Shown here: piece by piece, positions 16,531 to 24,901 of the stretch
How the letters are laid out: every line of letters begins with the position of its first letter
Numbering within the stretch: the first letter of the stretch is position 1
NCBI GenBank assembly: GCA_934667425.1
Contig: CAKULV010000004.1
Location: 36,602 to 100,601, forward strand
Length of the DNA: 64,000 nt
Direction of reading: 5' to 3'
Source: an uncultured Kiritimatiellota bacterium
GTDB taxonomy: Bacteria; Verrucomicrobiota; Kiritimatiellia; RFP12; UBA1067
Notes under the pieces: model-generated
Seen by the model: the letters and a program-made list of their open reading frames with translations, nothing else
The model's database searches: none
Told to the model about the DNA's origin: nothing
Made by a program: the position numbers and the translations under genes

Positions 16531-17295
16531 CTAAAACCTCATCCTTACGCCGATGCCGCCGTGCGTCCAGTCGTTGTGCGCGCAGGCGTAGCCGAGCGCG
16601 TCGTTCGCGGCGCGAGTGTCCGCCCCGCAGACCTCGTACTGCTCGACGAAGGCATACGCCGTCACCTGTTCGCAGACCGCCCAGCCGGCCTCCACCCGGA
16701 ACGTGAGCGCGCCGCCGCCCGCCCCGCCGTCGCCGAAGACGCGCGCGGCGTTCCGGCGGTTGCCGCCCTCCCAGTAGACGGACGGCGTCACGTAGAACGC
16801 CCCCGCGAACGGGCACTTCCGCCGCACGCCGACCTTGGCGTAGATGTAGTCGTTCCCGACGAGGCAGCGGCGCAGGCGGCAGAACGGCACGAGGAAGGGG
16901 TTCTCAAGCGACTGCTCTACCTGGACCCACTGGTACGTCCTGTTCGACCTCTCGTTCGCGAAGCCGCGATAGAGCGTCCAGGAATACGTCAGGTCGTTCG
17001 CGAGCGCCCACCCGTCCGCAAGCGCGAGGCGGCAGTCCCACGTCGGGCCGAACTCCGTGTGGTAGAGCGCGCGACGATGCACGTCGGCTCGGCGGTCGGT
17101 GAGGGACGAGACGTCCCAGTTCCGCACGCCGAAGCGCCCGAACGCGCCCGCGTCATAGCCGGCGCGCACGCTCGTGACCTGCATCGGACGGTCCTCGACG
17201 ATCTTGCCGAGCGACTGGTAGGCCGTCCGCACTTCGGGCGCGAAGTCCACGAAGAGCGGCGAAACCAGGGACGCGGCGATAAGGAGGGCTGTCAT
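16531..17295 (-). CDS. Small outer-membrane beta-barrel-like protein (paralogue of 58403-59239)
   Basis: A 254-residue exported protein whose sequence alternates polar and hydrophobic residues and has many aromatic girdle residues (YHTEFGPTWDCRLALADGW, YSWTLYRGF). It ends GGIGVRMRF, a terminal Phe as in many outer-membrane barrels. The start MTALLIAASLVSP is short, so the signal is minimal. The protein at 58403-59239 shares the layout, an LENPFLVPF/LRNPFVTPY block and the ending GGIGLTLKF. It is first in the operon with the exported oxidoreductases, so passage or binding of their substrate is plausible. The gene appears to be transcribed leaderlessly. No named family recognised. Confidence 0.6.
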   Translation of the reverse strand: MTALLIAASLVSPLFVDFAPEVRTAYQSLGKIVEDRPMQVTSVRAGYDAGAFGRFGVRNWDVSSLTDRRADVHRRALYHTEFGPTWDCRLALADGWALANDLTYSWTLYRGFANERSNRTYQWVQVEQSLENPFLVPFCRLRRCLVGNDYIYAKVGVRRKCPFAGAFYVTPSVYWEGGNRRNAARVFGDGGAGGGALTFRVEAGWAVCEQVTAYAFVEQYEVCGADTRAANDALGYACAHNDWTHGGIGVRMRF

Positions 17296-17303
17296 TGGCG
17301 CGT

Positions 17304-17309
17304 ATTATC
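17304..17309 (-). promoter_or_regulatory. -10 box 8 nt before the start of the outer-membrane barrel gene
   Basis: Minus-strand GATAAT (17309-17304) is followed after 8 nt by ATG 17295, with no Shine-Dalgarno sequence between. This predicts a leaderless mRNA for the whole 17295-11227 operon. The -35 region is weak, consistent with activation by the divergent PAS-AraC regulator. Confidence 0.5.
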
Positions 17310-17330
17310 TCAAATTCCGCGGATCTCCGA

Positions 17331-17360
17331 TTGTACGGGGCGAAAGGAAAAGTGTATAAT
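17331..17360 (+). promoter_or_regulatory. Strong sigma70-like promoter of the PAS-AraC regulator, leaderless
   Basis: TTGTAC (17331-17336), 18-bp spacer, TATAAT (17355-17360). Only 6 nt follow before ATG 17367, so transcription should begin at or beside the start codon. The nearest purine-rich stretch is too far upstream and would itself lie before the transcript start. The divergent promoter at 17304-17309 lies next to it. Confidence 0.7.
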
Positions 17361-17366
17361 TCGCGC

Positions 17367-18149
17367 ATGAACTTTCGTAGGAGATACACGGCAAAGACGA
17401 TTGACCCCGCGCAGGTCAAGGCCTGGCAGGAGGCGTTCTTCGCGGCCGGCGGCCCCGCGCTCCGCCTGATGGCGGAGATGTCGGAGAACGTGCCGAACGT
17501 CTCGCTGACGCTGAAGAACGCCGACCTGCGCATCATGTTCACGAACAGCTACAACGTGCGCGTCAGCGGCTGGCGCTCGCTTGACGACATGCTCGGCTAC
17601 ACGTCCGAGGAGCTCTATCCGCCCGACCAGGCGGCAGTCTACATGGGACGCGACCGCGAGGTGTTCGAGACGGGCGTGCCCATCGTCGAGCGCGTCTACG
17701 GCTTCGTCGCCGACCGCTCGACGGCGCTCAACTGCGTGACCGTGCGCCCGATCGAGGGCGTCGACGGTACGCGCATCGGCACGGCGACGACCTACTACCG
17801 CGCCGACCGGAAGATGCGGGCGACGAACTGGTACGACCCGATACGCAAGTCAGTCGCCTACCTGAACGACCATTTCGCGGAAGACGTGACGGTCGAGGAG
17901 CTCGCCGCCCTCTCGCACTACTCCATCGCGCAGTTCCGCAGGCTCTTCCGCGCGCTGACGCAGATGTCGCCGTCGGACTACATCCGGCACACGCGGCTCA
18001 ACGCGGCGAAGACGCTCCTGACTACGACCGACCGGCGCATCACCGAGATCGCGCAGGAGACGGGCTTCTTCGACCACGCGCACTTCATCCGCACGTTCAA
18101 GGCCGCGACCGGGATCTCCCCCGCGAAGTATCGCCGCGACTTCACCTGA
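17367..18149 (+). CDS. PAS-domain AraC-family transcription regulator
   Basis: A 260-residue cytoplasmic regulator. Residues about 25-145 resemble a PAS sensor (LKNADLRIMFTNSYNVRVSG, LGYTSEELYPPDQ, GVPIVERVYGF), rather than the usual cupin arm of AraC proteins. Residues about 158-258 form the double helix-turn-helix (VEELAALSHYSIAQFRRLFR, ITEIAQETGFFDHAHFIRTF). ATG 17367 is chosen because it directly follows a good promoter; the longer in-frame start at 17295 lies upstream of it. It is divergent from the exported-oxidoreductase operon and is probably its activator. Its 3' end overlaps the convergent beta-strand gene by 8 bp. Confidence 0.88.
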   Translation: MNFRRRYTAKTIDPAQVKAWQEAFFAAGGPALRLMAEMSENVPNVSLTLKNADLRIMFTNSYNVRVSGWRSLDDMLGYTSEELYPPDQAAVYMGRDREVFETGVPIVERVYGFVADRSTALNCVTVRPIEGVDGTRIGTATTYYRADRKMRATNWYDPIRKSVAYLNDHFAEDVTVEELAALSHYSIAQFRRLFRALTQMSPSDYIRHTRLNAAKTLLTTTDRRITEIAQETGFFDHAHFIRTFKAATGISPAKYRRDFT

Positions 18150-21100
18150 ACAGCACCACCGTGCCGCATGGGATCCGCAGCCGCACGCCACGTCCGGTAT
18201 AGACCACCGAAGTCCCGGCATACCTTCCAGTCGCCCCGGTTATCTTGATGCCGCTCTCCGGGAAGTCTCCCATGCGAGAGGCGCAGTCTATCAGCCGGAA
18301 AGGCTTTGCAGGCCCGGCGTACGAACTGAGATCGACTTCCAGCCGGGCGCCATCGGTGATGGTCGCCAAGCCGTCGATCTTGAGCGGCCTGACGCCATCC
18401 GCATCGAAGACGAACCTCGCGACGGACTCGACGGCGTTGGACATCACCAGCGACGCGAACCTGGCCTCGCTACGCGATCCCACAATGGATATCTCGCCGC
18501 GTCCGTCAGCGCCCAGCACGAGTCCGCCATTGGAGACGAGGGACCCGCCCGCAACCTCGACCTTGCCTGACGCAGCATTCGGTTCGGTGGCGATGTTCGC
18601 CAGTATTTTCGACACATCCGTGGCCAGCGAAAAATACCCTGCCCTGCGCATGTCGTCCAGCGAAATGCCGCCGACGTACATGCTCTCGCCAGTCTCGAAC
18701 CGAGCGACTCCATTTGACACCGCATAGAGGCCTCCCCCGGTAAACGCTCCGACGATCTGCGGACAGGGATACTTCCCGGCGGTCTCCGTCAGTTGCTGGC
18801 AGAACGTCCCCCCGTTCTGGATGAACTCGCCATCCGCCCGTCCTCCGCCTATGCAGAAGAACCCCTGCGTATTCGTGACTGCACCGCCGTCAAGCTCGAA
18901 ACGCCCCGAGTAACGGAAATCCTTGTTGTTTTCTCTCCCGTCGTTCATGCCCTCGCCAACGCAGACCCCCGCGATACCAGCGTAGTAGCCGTTATACGCA
19001 AGGCCTCCCACAGTCACCGCTCCGCCAGAGACCTTCATCACGCCGCGCGCAACGGATCCCTTGCTCCAATACGATTCCCATGTGCCGCCCAGACGTATGC
19101 CGAAGGATCCGACCTGCACCTCGCCACGCTTGACTTCAACCTGCGCCAGATTAGTCCGTTCAACACCCGCCCATATGCCGCCAACCCTTGAGACGGCATC
19201 CGAATCAAACGCAAGCACGGAAGATGGGGCCGCCAGAGACATCCCGGAAGAAGGGCAGCCGAGAATAAGGTGCATCTTTTCAGCATCCATGGACGCTGAT
19301 TCGCCGAAGGACAGCACGCAACTCCCCGTGTCAGTGCATGAAGAGAATGCCACCACCGAACCGCTTTGGTTTTCCCTGCAGAATGACGAGTTTCCGCGAA
19401 AGTCAAGGACGCCATCGCAAAAGAACGCGCCGGGCAGTTGGTTGTTGTCGACAATCCGCGCGGAACCAGAGAGCGAATGGGTCTTGGCGCCGGAAAGCCG
19501 CGAGAGACTGTCGTACCAGCCGGCATGCGCGAAATACAGCGAGCCGGCAGTCATGTCTATCCGCCCATCACCTTCCAGCAGAGTGCCGGAAAGTTCCAGG
19601 GTTCCGCCATGCAAGGCGAGCGTACCGCCGTCTTCGACATCCAATGCCGAAAGCCCCTGCCACTGTGCGGAGCCGCCGTCCATGAACGCAATCTTTGCGC
19701 CATTTCCGACAGACACCGACCCCTTTTCCGGCACATCGAATGCGGCCGAGATCTTCAGCGTTGTCAGTCCACGTGCGTTGCGGATCTGGAGATTGCTGAC
19801 CGATGCGCCCGAGTCAACGGTCACGTCCAACGCATCGGCGCTCATCGCAATTCGGGCGGATTCATCTTGCGAAGGCACCCCTCCAGTCCAGTTCGCCGCA
19901 TCGGCCCAGCGGCCGGACTCCGCCACCTTCCATGCCGTAACGTGAGCAACCATCACGCCTTGGTCGTTGAAGCTTGCCTGTGCGCCGTTCAGAGTCACGC
20001 CCTGGGCCACACCTTCCGCCGCGCCCACGACCCGCACACTGGCTGCATCGTCTTCAGTCGTGATGTGCAGCGTCTTTCCATCGGCAACCGCAAGCGACTC
20101 CAGCGCAACCTGCATGCCGCTCCCAATGAAAAGCGACGAATCGCCGCTTACGGACAGAGGCGGCAATCCACAAGACGCATCACCGCCGTTGGCCCTTGGC
20201 AACTCAAGCCGTCCGCCGGCAAGCGCAATTGACGAGCCGGCGAGCGCCCCCACGTGCGCAAGACGGAGAGTGCCGCCTGAAATGCGCGTCTCGCCGGTGT
20301 AGGAATTGTCGCCCGAAAGTATCCATAGTCCAGTGCCGCGCTTCTCTACGGAAAGCCCATCGACAGACAGGTCGCCCGCCCAGGTTGCCGGCCAGTTCGT
20401 GTCGTTTATGAGCGACAGCCTTGGCGACACGCCGTCCAATGCCTCTGTGTAGTCTATGGGCGACGCCACGACAAGCGGACCGGTCCCCGCCTGTTCCAGC
20501 TCGATGGACGCATTGGCTACATACTCATCCGAGACGGCGACCTTGGCCGGCTCCGAGCGGCCTATGTGAAGGATCCTGTCAGTTGTCTCTCCCGATCCTT
20601 CATAGATGATTCGCGCATTGTTCATCAAGTAGAAGTTCGTACACCATCCAAACGACCCCTGCTCTCCGTTCAGTCCGAGGCTGCCGGCGCGAGCCCATGT
20701 CGCATTGTACATCTCCACGTTTCCGGCGAGGCGGCAATCCGGCGAACGCAGGTTGACCGTGCCGGCGCTCCACGACGGATGGGTGGTTCCCGATTCGCGC
20801 GTACGGAGTCCAACTGGATTGGCGGGCGACATGCCGCTCATGTCCTCTCCCGCAAATATGGCGCAGGATATCGTAGTGTCAGAGTTGCCGAACGTATTGA
20901 TCCCGTTCATCCACACATTTCCACGCATGCCGCCGCAAATCCGGAATTCACCGCCGCCGACAATGTCCAGGCCGAAATTGGTGTCCTTTGACACTCCGTA
21001 TCCTCCATTCGCGCCAACCCTTAACACGCCTCCTTCGCTTATCTCAATGGTTTGAGGGCCGGAAGCCTTCTCGACTGAAAGGGTATGGATGCGAAGAGGC

Positions 21101-21765
21101 GTCTGCCCGACAATAAGCCTTGAACAGGCAAGCACCAGCTCCACCGCGCCGTCGCCGCGGCGTTCACCATCCACACGTACCGCGCCTATTCCGGAAAAAC
21201 CGTACTTCCGCGAGAACCAGGCGCCTGGGTTCCCCCCGAGAATCATTGCGTCTCCGATGTCCGTCAAAAGAAGCGTAGCCACCTTTGAGGCATTGGTGGC
21301 GGTGAATATGAGATCGCTGCTGGCTTCGCCTTTGCACGAGTATGAACCAAGCCCCGCGAGAAGGCGCGGTGAAGACACGACCGTCTCATCCACCATAAGC
21401 AGGCCGTCCGACTCCATCCTAAGCGACTGGTCTCGCCGCGTGCCGAACGTCAGCCCGCCGGTTCCGTCGCCCGTGACGCGCAAATTCCCGACCGACAGAA
21501 GCCCGTCAAGATCCACCGTCAGGTCTTCGTCTCCGACCGTAAACGCGACACTGGAGCCCGTTGCACCGGCCTCCGCTCCCGAAGCGTCCAAATAGCGTCC
21601 CGGCACGATGCCGCCCGCCCAATTCGCCGCATTCGTCCATGAACCCACACCATCCACGACCGCACCGCCAATCCACATGATTTCGCCGGCAATGGAATGA
21701 ATCACGCCAGCAAACAGATAGAATGCCGTCGCGAATACATGAATGTAGCACTGTACTGTTTTCAT
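18142..21765 (-). CDS. Giant secreted beta-strand-repeat protein
   Basis: A 1207-residue exported protein with autotransporter-type strand repeats. Examples are SGDNSYTGETRISGGTLRLA (the classical autotransporter-associated repeat), two copies of an AN-W-GG entry block (NAANWAGGIVPG near residue 50 and DAANWTGGVPSQDESARIAM mid-protein) and many GG-x-L strands. ATG 21765 follows AAGGAGC and gives the signal MKTVQCYIHVFATAFYLFAG. There is no C-terminal barrel; it ends CGTVVLFR. The gene is the last of the regulator-led operon running from 30963, 17 bp after the GH78 gene. A role in binding the glycan attacked by the operon's enzymes is inferred. Confidence 0.82.
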   Translation of the reverse strand: MKTVQCYIHVFATAFYLFAGVIHSIAGEIMWIGGAVVDGVGSWTNAANWAGGIVPGRYLDASGAEAGATGSSVAFTVGDEDLTVDLDGLLSVGNLRVTGDGTGGLTFGTRRDQSLRMESDGLLMVDETVVSSPRLLAGLGSYSCKGEASSDLIFTATNASKVATLLLTDIGDAMILGGNPGAWFSRKYGFSGIGAVRVDGERRGDGAVELVLACSRLIVGQTPLRIHTLSVEKASGPQTIEISEGGVLRVGANGGYGVSKDTNFGLDIVGGGEFRICGGMRGNVWMNGINTFGNSDTTISCAIFAGEDMSGMSPANPVGLRTRESGTTHPSWSAGTVNLRSPDCRLAGNVEMYNATWARAGSLGLNGEQGSFGWCTNFYLMNNARIIYEGSGETTDRILHIGRSEPAKVAVSDEYVANASIELEQAGTGPLVVASPIDYTEALDGVSPRLSLINDTNWPATWAGDLSVDGLSVEKRGTGLWILSGDNSYTGETRISGGTLRLAHVGALAGSSIALAGGRLELPRANGGDASCGLPPLSVSGDSSLFIGSGMQVALESLAVADGKTLHITTEDDAASVRVVGAAEGVAQGVTLNGAQASFNDQGVMVAHVTAWKVAESGRWADAANWTGGVPSQDESARIAMSADALDVTVDSGASVSNLQIRNARGLTTLKISAAFDVPEKGSVSVGNGAKIAFMDGGSAQWQGLSALDVEDGGTLALHGGTLELSGTLLEGDGRIDMTAGSLYFAHAGWYDSLSRLSGAKTHSLSGSARIVDNNQLPGAFFCDGVLDFRGNSSFCRENQSGSVVAFSSCTDTGSCVLSFGESASMDAEKMHLILGCPSSGMSLAAPSSVLAFDSDAVSRVGGIWAGVERTNLAQVEVKRGEVQVGSFGIRLGGTWESYWSKGSVARGVMKVSGGAVTVGGLAYNGYYAGIAGVCVGEGMNDGRENNKDFRYSGRFELDGGAVTNTQGFFCIGGGRADGEFIQNGGTFCQQLTETAGKYPCPQIVGAFTGGGLYAVSNGVARFETGESMYVGGISLDDMRRAGYFSLATDVSKILANIATEPNAASGKVEVAGGSLVSNGGLVLGADGRGEISIVGSRSEARFASLVMSNAVESVARFVFDADGVRPLKIDGLATITDGARLEVDLSSYAGPAKPFRLIDCASRMGDFPESGIKITGATGRYAGTSVVYTGRGVRLRIPCGTVVLFR

Positions 21766-21782
21766 TTTTGCGCTCCTTTTCT

Positions 21783-24700
21783 TCACTTGTCTTTTCGCTG
21801 TGATTCGAAGACCATGGACAACCGCCCGTCAGAAATGTCGCGGACAGTCCCGTCAGGAAGCTCGAGTCTTGCCGGCGTGAACGGCGGAACCGACACCTTC
21901 AAGTCGATCCGGCCGCCACGGCGCACCCATTTGACGGACACATCGCCGCGCGGAGTGATCCTTGCCGCTGAAAGCGAGTCGAGGCGGGAAGGGAATTTCG
22001 GCCTGACAAGCACCTCGGCGTAGCCTGGCTTCGCAGGACGGATGCCGGCCAGATGCGTATAGAGGCAACTCGCCGCCCCGCTCATCATCGCATGATTGTG
22101 CGAGTCCATCATGCAGCGGAACGGCCACTGCTCCCACAACGTCGTCCCACCCTGTGCCGCCATGTAGCCGAAGCCGGGGTACTCCTTTTGCGTGAACAGC
22201 TCAAGGAACAGATCCGACTCGTCGGCATCCAGCAGCACATCTCCAATGTAGCGAGTGCCGAATATGCCCGTATTGAAACGGGTCTTGTCCTTTATGCGGA
22301 TGGTCTCCAACAGTTTCGCCGTCACGGCGGCACGGTCTTCATCCGGCACAATGCCCAGCGCCAACGGCAACACGAACGTCGCCTGCGACCCATCGCCATA
22401 GGTGGCCGTCCCCTGGTTGCGGAACCGACGCTCGAACGCCTCGCGCACACGCATGCGCTTCGCCGCGAAATCCGCCGCCTCGTCCGGCTTGCGGAGCACG
22501 GCCGCGGCTTCGGCCGCGCAGTCCAGCATTTCCACAAAGATTGCAGTATTGACGATCCCTACATCATTGAAGAAGCTTTCCCACGTTCCTTCGTTCGGCG
22601 CACACCAGTCCCCGAAGCCCTTTTCCCACACACCGCTTGGGCTTTTGTCGAAAACGCGCCGGCAGGCGATTTTCATGGAAGGATAGCGCTCGACATATGT
22701 CCGCCGATCCCCATAATACCGCCACAGGCGCCTCGCCAGCGTAGTCGGGTCTCCGCTCCAATCCGGGTTCGGCCCTCCAGCTCCGCTGTTTTCAAGCCAT
22801 ACCCGGTAAAAGCTGCGCATGTCAAAGAACTGGCAAGCCGCATCCTCAAAGGCCTGCGAGTCCATCTGGCACGGGACCCGCTCGTTGCGCATGCAACAGT
22901 CGGACGGGAATGTCATCAGATTGGAGCGCATCGACCAATACGCGGCATTGTGAAGCCACATGAGCCCCGGGTCGGAACACGCAAACGACGACGTCTCCTC
23001 CACATCGGCCCCGACGGCCCAGCACACCAGATCATCCGCCGTCGGCCGGCCCGGCCAGCCAGTGACCTCGACGTACTGAAACCCGTGGTACGTGAAACGC
23101 GGCAAGAACGTCTCGAAGTCGCCCGTGCCCGCGAGCGCAAACTCGTCCGTCGATTCGGCAAGCCCGTTTGTCCACGGATCGATCATTCCGTCCGGCCCGA
23201 TTATCTCGCTCGTGCGCAAGCGTATTCTCGTCCCCTTCGGGCCCTTGACCCGCGCCTCTACGACCCCGGCGCGGTTCTGCCCGAAATCGACGACAAACAC
23301 GCCGGGGGCAGGCTCTGTCACACGCAGCGGATGTCGCGGATCGAACCTGCGTATGGGCGGAATATCGTTCGGCGCAAGCGGATTTCCGCGGCATCCGTCG
23401 GCGGCCTTCCCGAAAAGCACTCGCACAGGATGCCACGACGACGTGGACCCGGCAGGGCTGCACCAGCCTGGATCGTCCAACGAACGATCTATCGTCTCTC
23501 CATGGTAGATGCTCGTCTTCACGACAGGGCTCTCCTCGGTGAACTCCCACGTCCCGTCGGTAACTACAGACTCTCCCGTGCCGTCGTCGTAGCGAATGTC
23601 AAGGCGCACCATGGCTTGCTTTGGCCAAAGCCAGCGAGGCCCGTAGTTGACGAAGTCGTCTGAATACCCGGGGGACAGCCAAAGCCCGACCACATTGTCT
23701 CCGTTGGCCACAAGTGTCGTCACGTCATATGTCTCGAACCTAAAGGCCCTTGTCAAGATCGGCGCGCCGGCGAGCGTACGCCGTGGATCGGCCGCCCTTC
23801 CGTTTATCCACAGTTCGTGGAAGCCTCGCGCCGCGACGCTCGCGACCGCGCTTGACACTTTCTTGCCGCAGGTGAAAGCCTTGCGGAAGCGCGGGCAGCT
23901 CTTCGGCAAAATGCCGGGATGGACATACGGTTCTTTCCGGACGATCAAGACCCGGCCATCGCGCTCCATGCGGAAGAACACCTGCTGGAGATGCATTGGC
24001 CCGGCATAGTTGTCGAAAAGCACACGCTTATCGTCTGCGTCAAACCACGCCGCATCCTTGACGCGGGCATCGCCGCACTCTTCCGTCAGTACGGCGAAAG
24101 TGCCGTCAGCGGGGATTCCCTCGCGCCGTCCGAACGGTTTCCCATTGAGCTTCGCCACCGCGACAGAGCCGCGGCAGGCTATCTCCAGCCGGTTCCAGTC
24201 ATTGGTCGTCGCGCCATCTTCCGCACCGGCGGCAAATTCCACGCCGCCTGTCGCATCGGGCTTGCAACGCACTCGCGCGATGAAGCGCCCTGCAAGCGGC
24301 TTGAACGTTACGGCGAATGTGCCGTCGCCCAATCGCGGCGTGAAGTCACGGTCCTCGCCAATCCACTTTGCATCTCCCCAGTCACTCTCGCTTTGCAGCG
24401 CCACCGCAAACGTCTGCGGCGGCGTCCAATCGGTCACCCCCCGGCCATCCCTGCCGATCATCCGCACCTGCCACTCGTAGATGCGCCCCGCTTCGGGCGG
24501 GCTCCCGCCGTAAGTGCCGCCGAACAGGCCTTCCGCCCTGCCTTTCCATGCCTCGCGCCCTTCCGTCAAAACGCGAATCTCGGCCCCATCCGCATTCCCG
24601 TTCCCGGACAGCCCCCAGGTGAACTGCGGCTTCACGTTCCCGATGCCGATCGCTTCCGCCAGTCCCTCGCACCGCGGGCGGACGATCCGCAACGATGGCA

Positions 24701-24818
24701 GCGGATCGCCGCAGCACGACGATGCCGCAGAGAACGCCACGGCGGCCATGCAGCATCTGCGCGTGCATCGCGGCAATTGGAAAAGGAGTCCCGTCTTATG
24801 TCTTTTTTCGCCTGTCAT
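21783..24818 (-). CDS. Secreted GH78 alpha-L-rhamnosidase
   Basis: A roughly 1011-residue GH78-family enzyme that hydrolyses alpha-L-rhamnosides such as those in pectin side chains. It shows the family order: N-terminal beta domain (WGLSGNGNADGAEIRV), carbohydrate-binding-like insert, the DFGQNRAGVVEARVKGPKG block, the (alpha/alpha)6 barrel from about 600, and a C-terminal beta domain (VRPKFPSRLDSLSAA). The motif usually written CPQRDERLGW is CMRNERVPC here, so the Asp is replaced by Asn while the Glu is kept; GGTTLWEQW keeps the second acid. ATG 24818 or GTG 24833 are both possible and neither has a strong ribosome site. The signal region ends ASSCCG, possibly a lipobox. Confidence 0.88.
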   Translation of the reverse strand: MTGEKRHKTGLLFQLPRCTRRCCMAAVAFSAASSCCGDPLPSLRIVRPRCEGLAEAIGIGNVKPQFTWGLSGNGNADGAEIRVLTEGREAWKGRAEGLFGGTYGGSPPEAGRIYEWQVRMIGRDGRGVTDWTPPQTFAVALQSESDWGDAKWIGEDRDFTPRLGDGTFAVTFKPLAGRFIARVRCKPDATGGVEFAAGAEDGATTNDWNRLEIACRGSVAVAKLNGKPFGRREGIPADGTFAVLTEECGDARVKDAAWFDADDKRVLFDNYAGPMHLQQVFFRMERDGRVLIVRKEPYVHPGILPKSCPRFRKAFTCGKKVSSAVASVAARGFHELWINGRAADPRRTLAGAPILTRAFRFETYDVTTLVANGDNVVGLWLSPGYSDDFVNYGPRWLWPKQAMVRLDIRYDDGTGESVVTDGTWEFTEESPVVKTSIYHGETIDRSLDDPGWCSPAGSTSSWHPVRVLFGKAADGCRGNPLAPNDIPPIRRFDPRHPLRVTEPAPGVFVVDFGQNRAGVVEARVKGPKGTRIRLRTSEIIGPDGMIDPWTNGLAESTDEFALAGTGDFETFLPRFTYHGFQYVEVTGWPGRPTADDLVCWAVGADVEETSSFACSDPGLMWLHNAAYWSMRSNLMTFPSDCCMRNERVPCQMDSQAFEDAACQFFDMRSFYRVWLENSGAGGPNPDWSGDPTTLARRLWRYYGDRRTYVERYPSMKIACRRVFDKSPSGVWEKGFGDWCAPNEGTWESFFNDVGIVNTAIFVEMLDCAAEAAAVLRKPDEAADFAAKRMRVREAFERRFRNQGTATYGDGSQATFVLPLALGIVPDEDRAAVTAKLLETIRIKDKTRFNTGIFGTRYIGDVLLDADESDLFLELFTQKEYPGFGYMAAQGGTTLWEQWPFRCMMDSHNHAMMSGAASCLYTHLAGIRPAKPGYAEVLVRPKFPSRLDSLSAARITPRGDVSVKWVRRGGRIDLKVSVPPFTPARLELPDGTVRDISDGRLSMVFESQRKDK

Positions 24819-24867
24819 GGTCCGTAAATCCACAATCGGTCAGATCCGTTTCATCGCAAAAGACGTC

Positions 24868-24893
24868 GCCATGCCCTGCCATGCCCTGCCATG
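24868..24893 (+). repeat. Short tandem repeat ATGCCCTGCC between two operon genes
   Basis: About two and a half copies of ATGCCCTGCC lie in the 83-bp spacer between the GHL10-like gene and the GH78 gene. Too short to be a CRISPR array; probably replication slippage. Confidence 0.6.
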
Positions 24894-24901
24894 TGCGCCA
24901 T

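Noticed and set aside
16531..17295. Porin or named outer-membrane family for the small barrel
   Set aside because: Alternating strands and terminal Phe support a barrel, but no named family motif could be recognised, so only a generic call is made.
24868..24893. Possible CRISPR-like repeat
   Set aside because: Repeat unit of 10 bp without spacers; no cas gene anywhere in the window.
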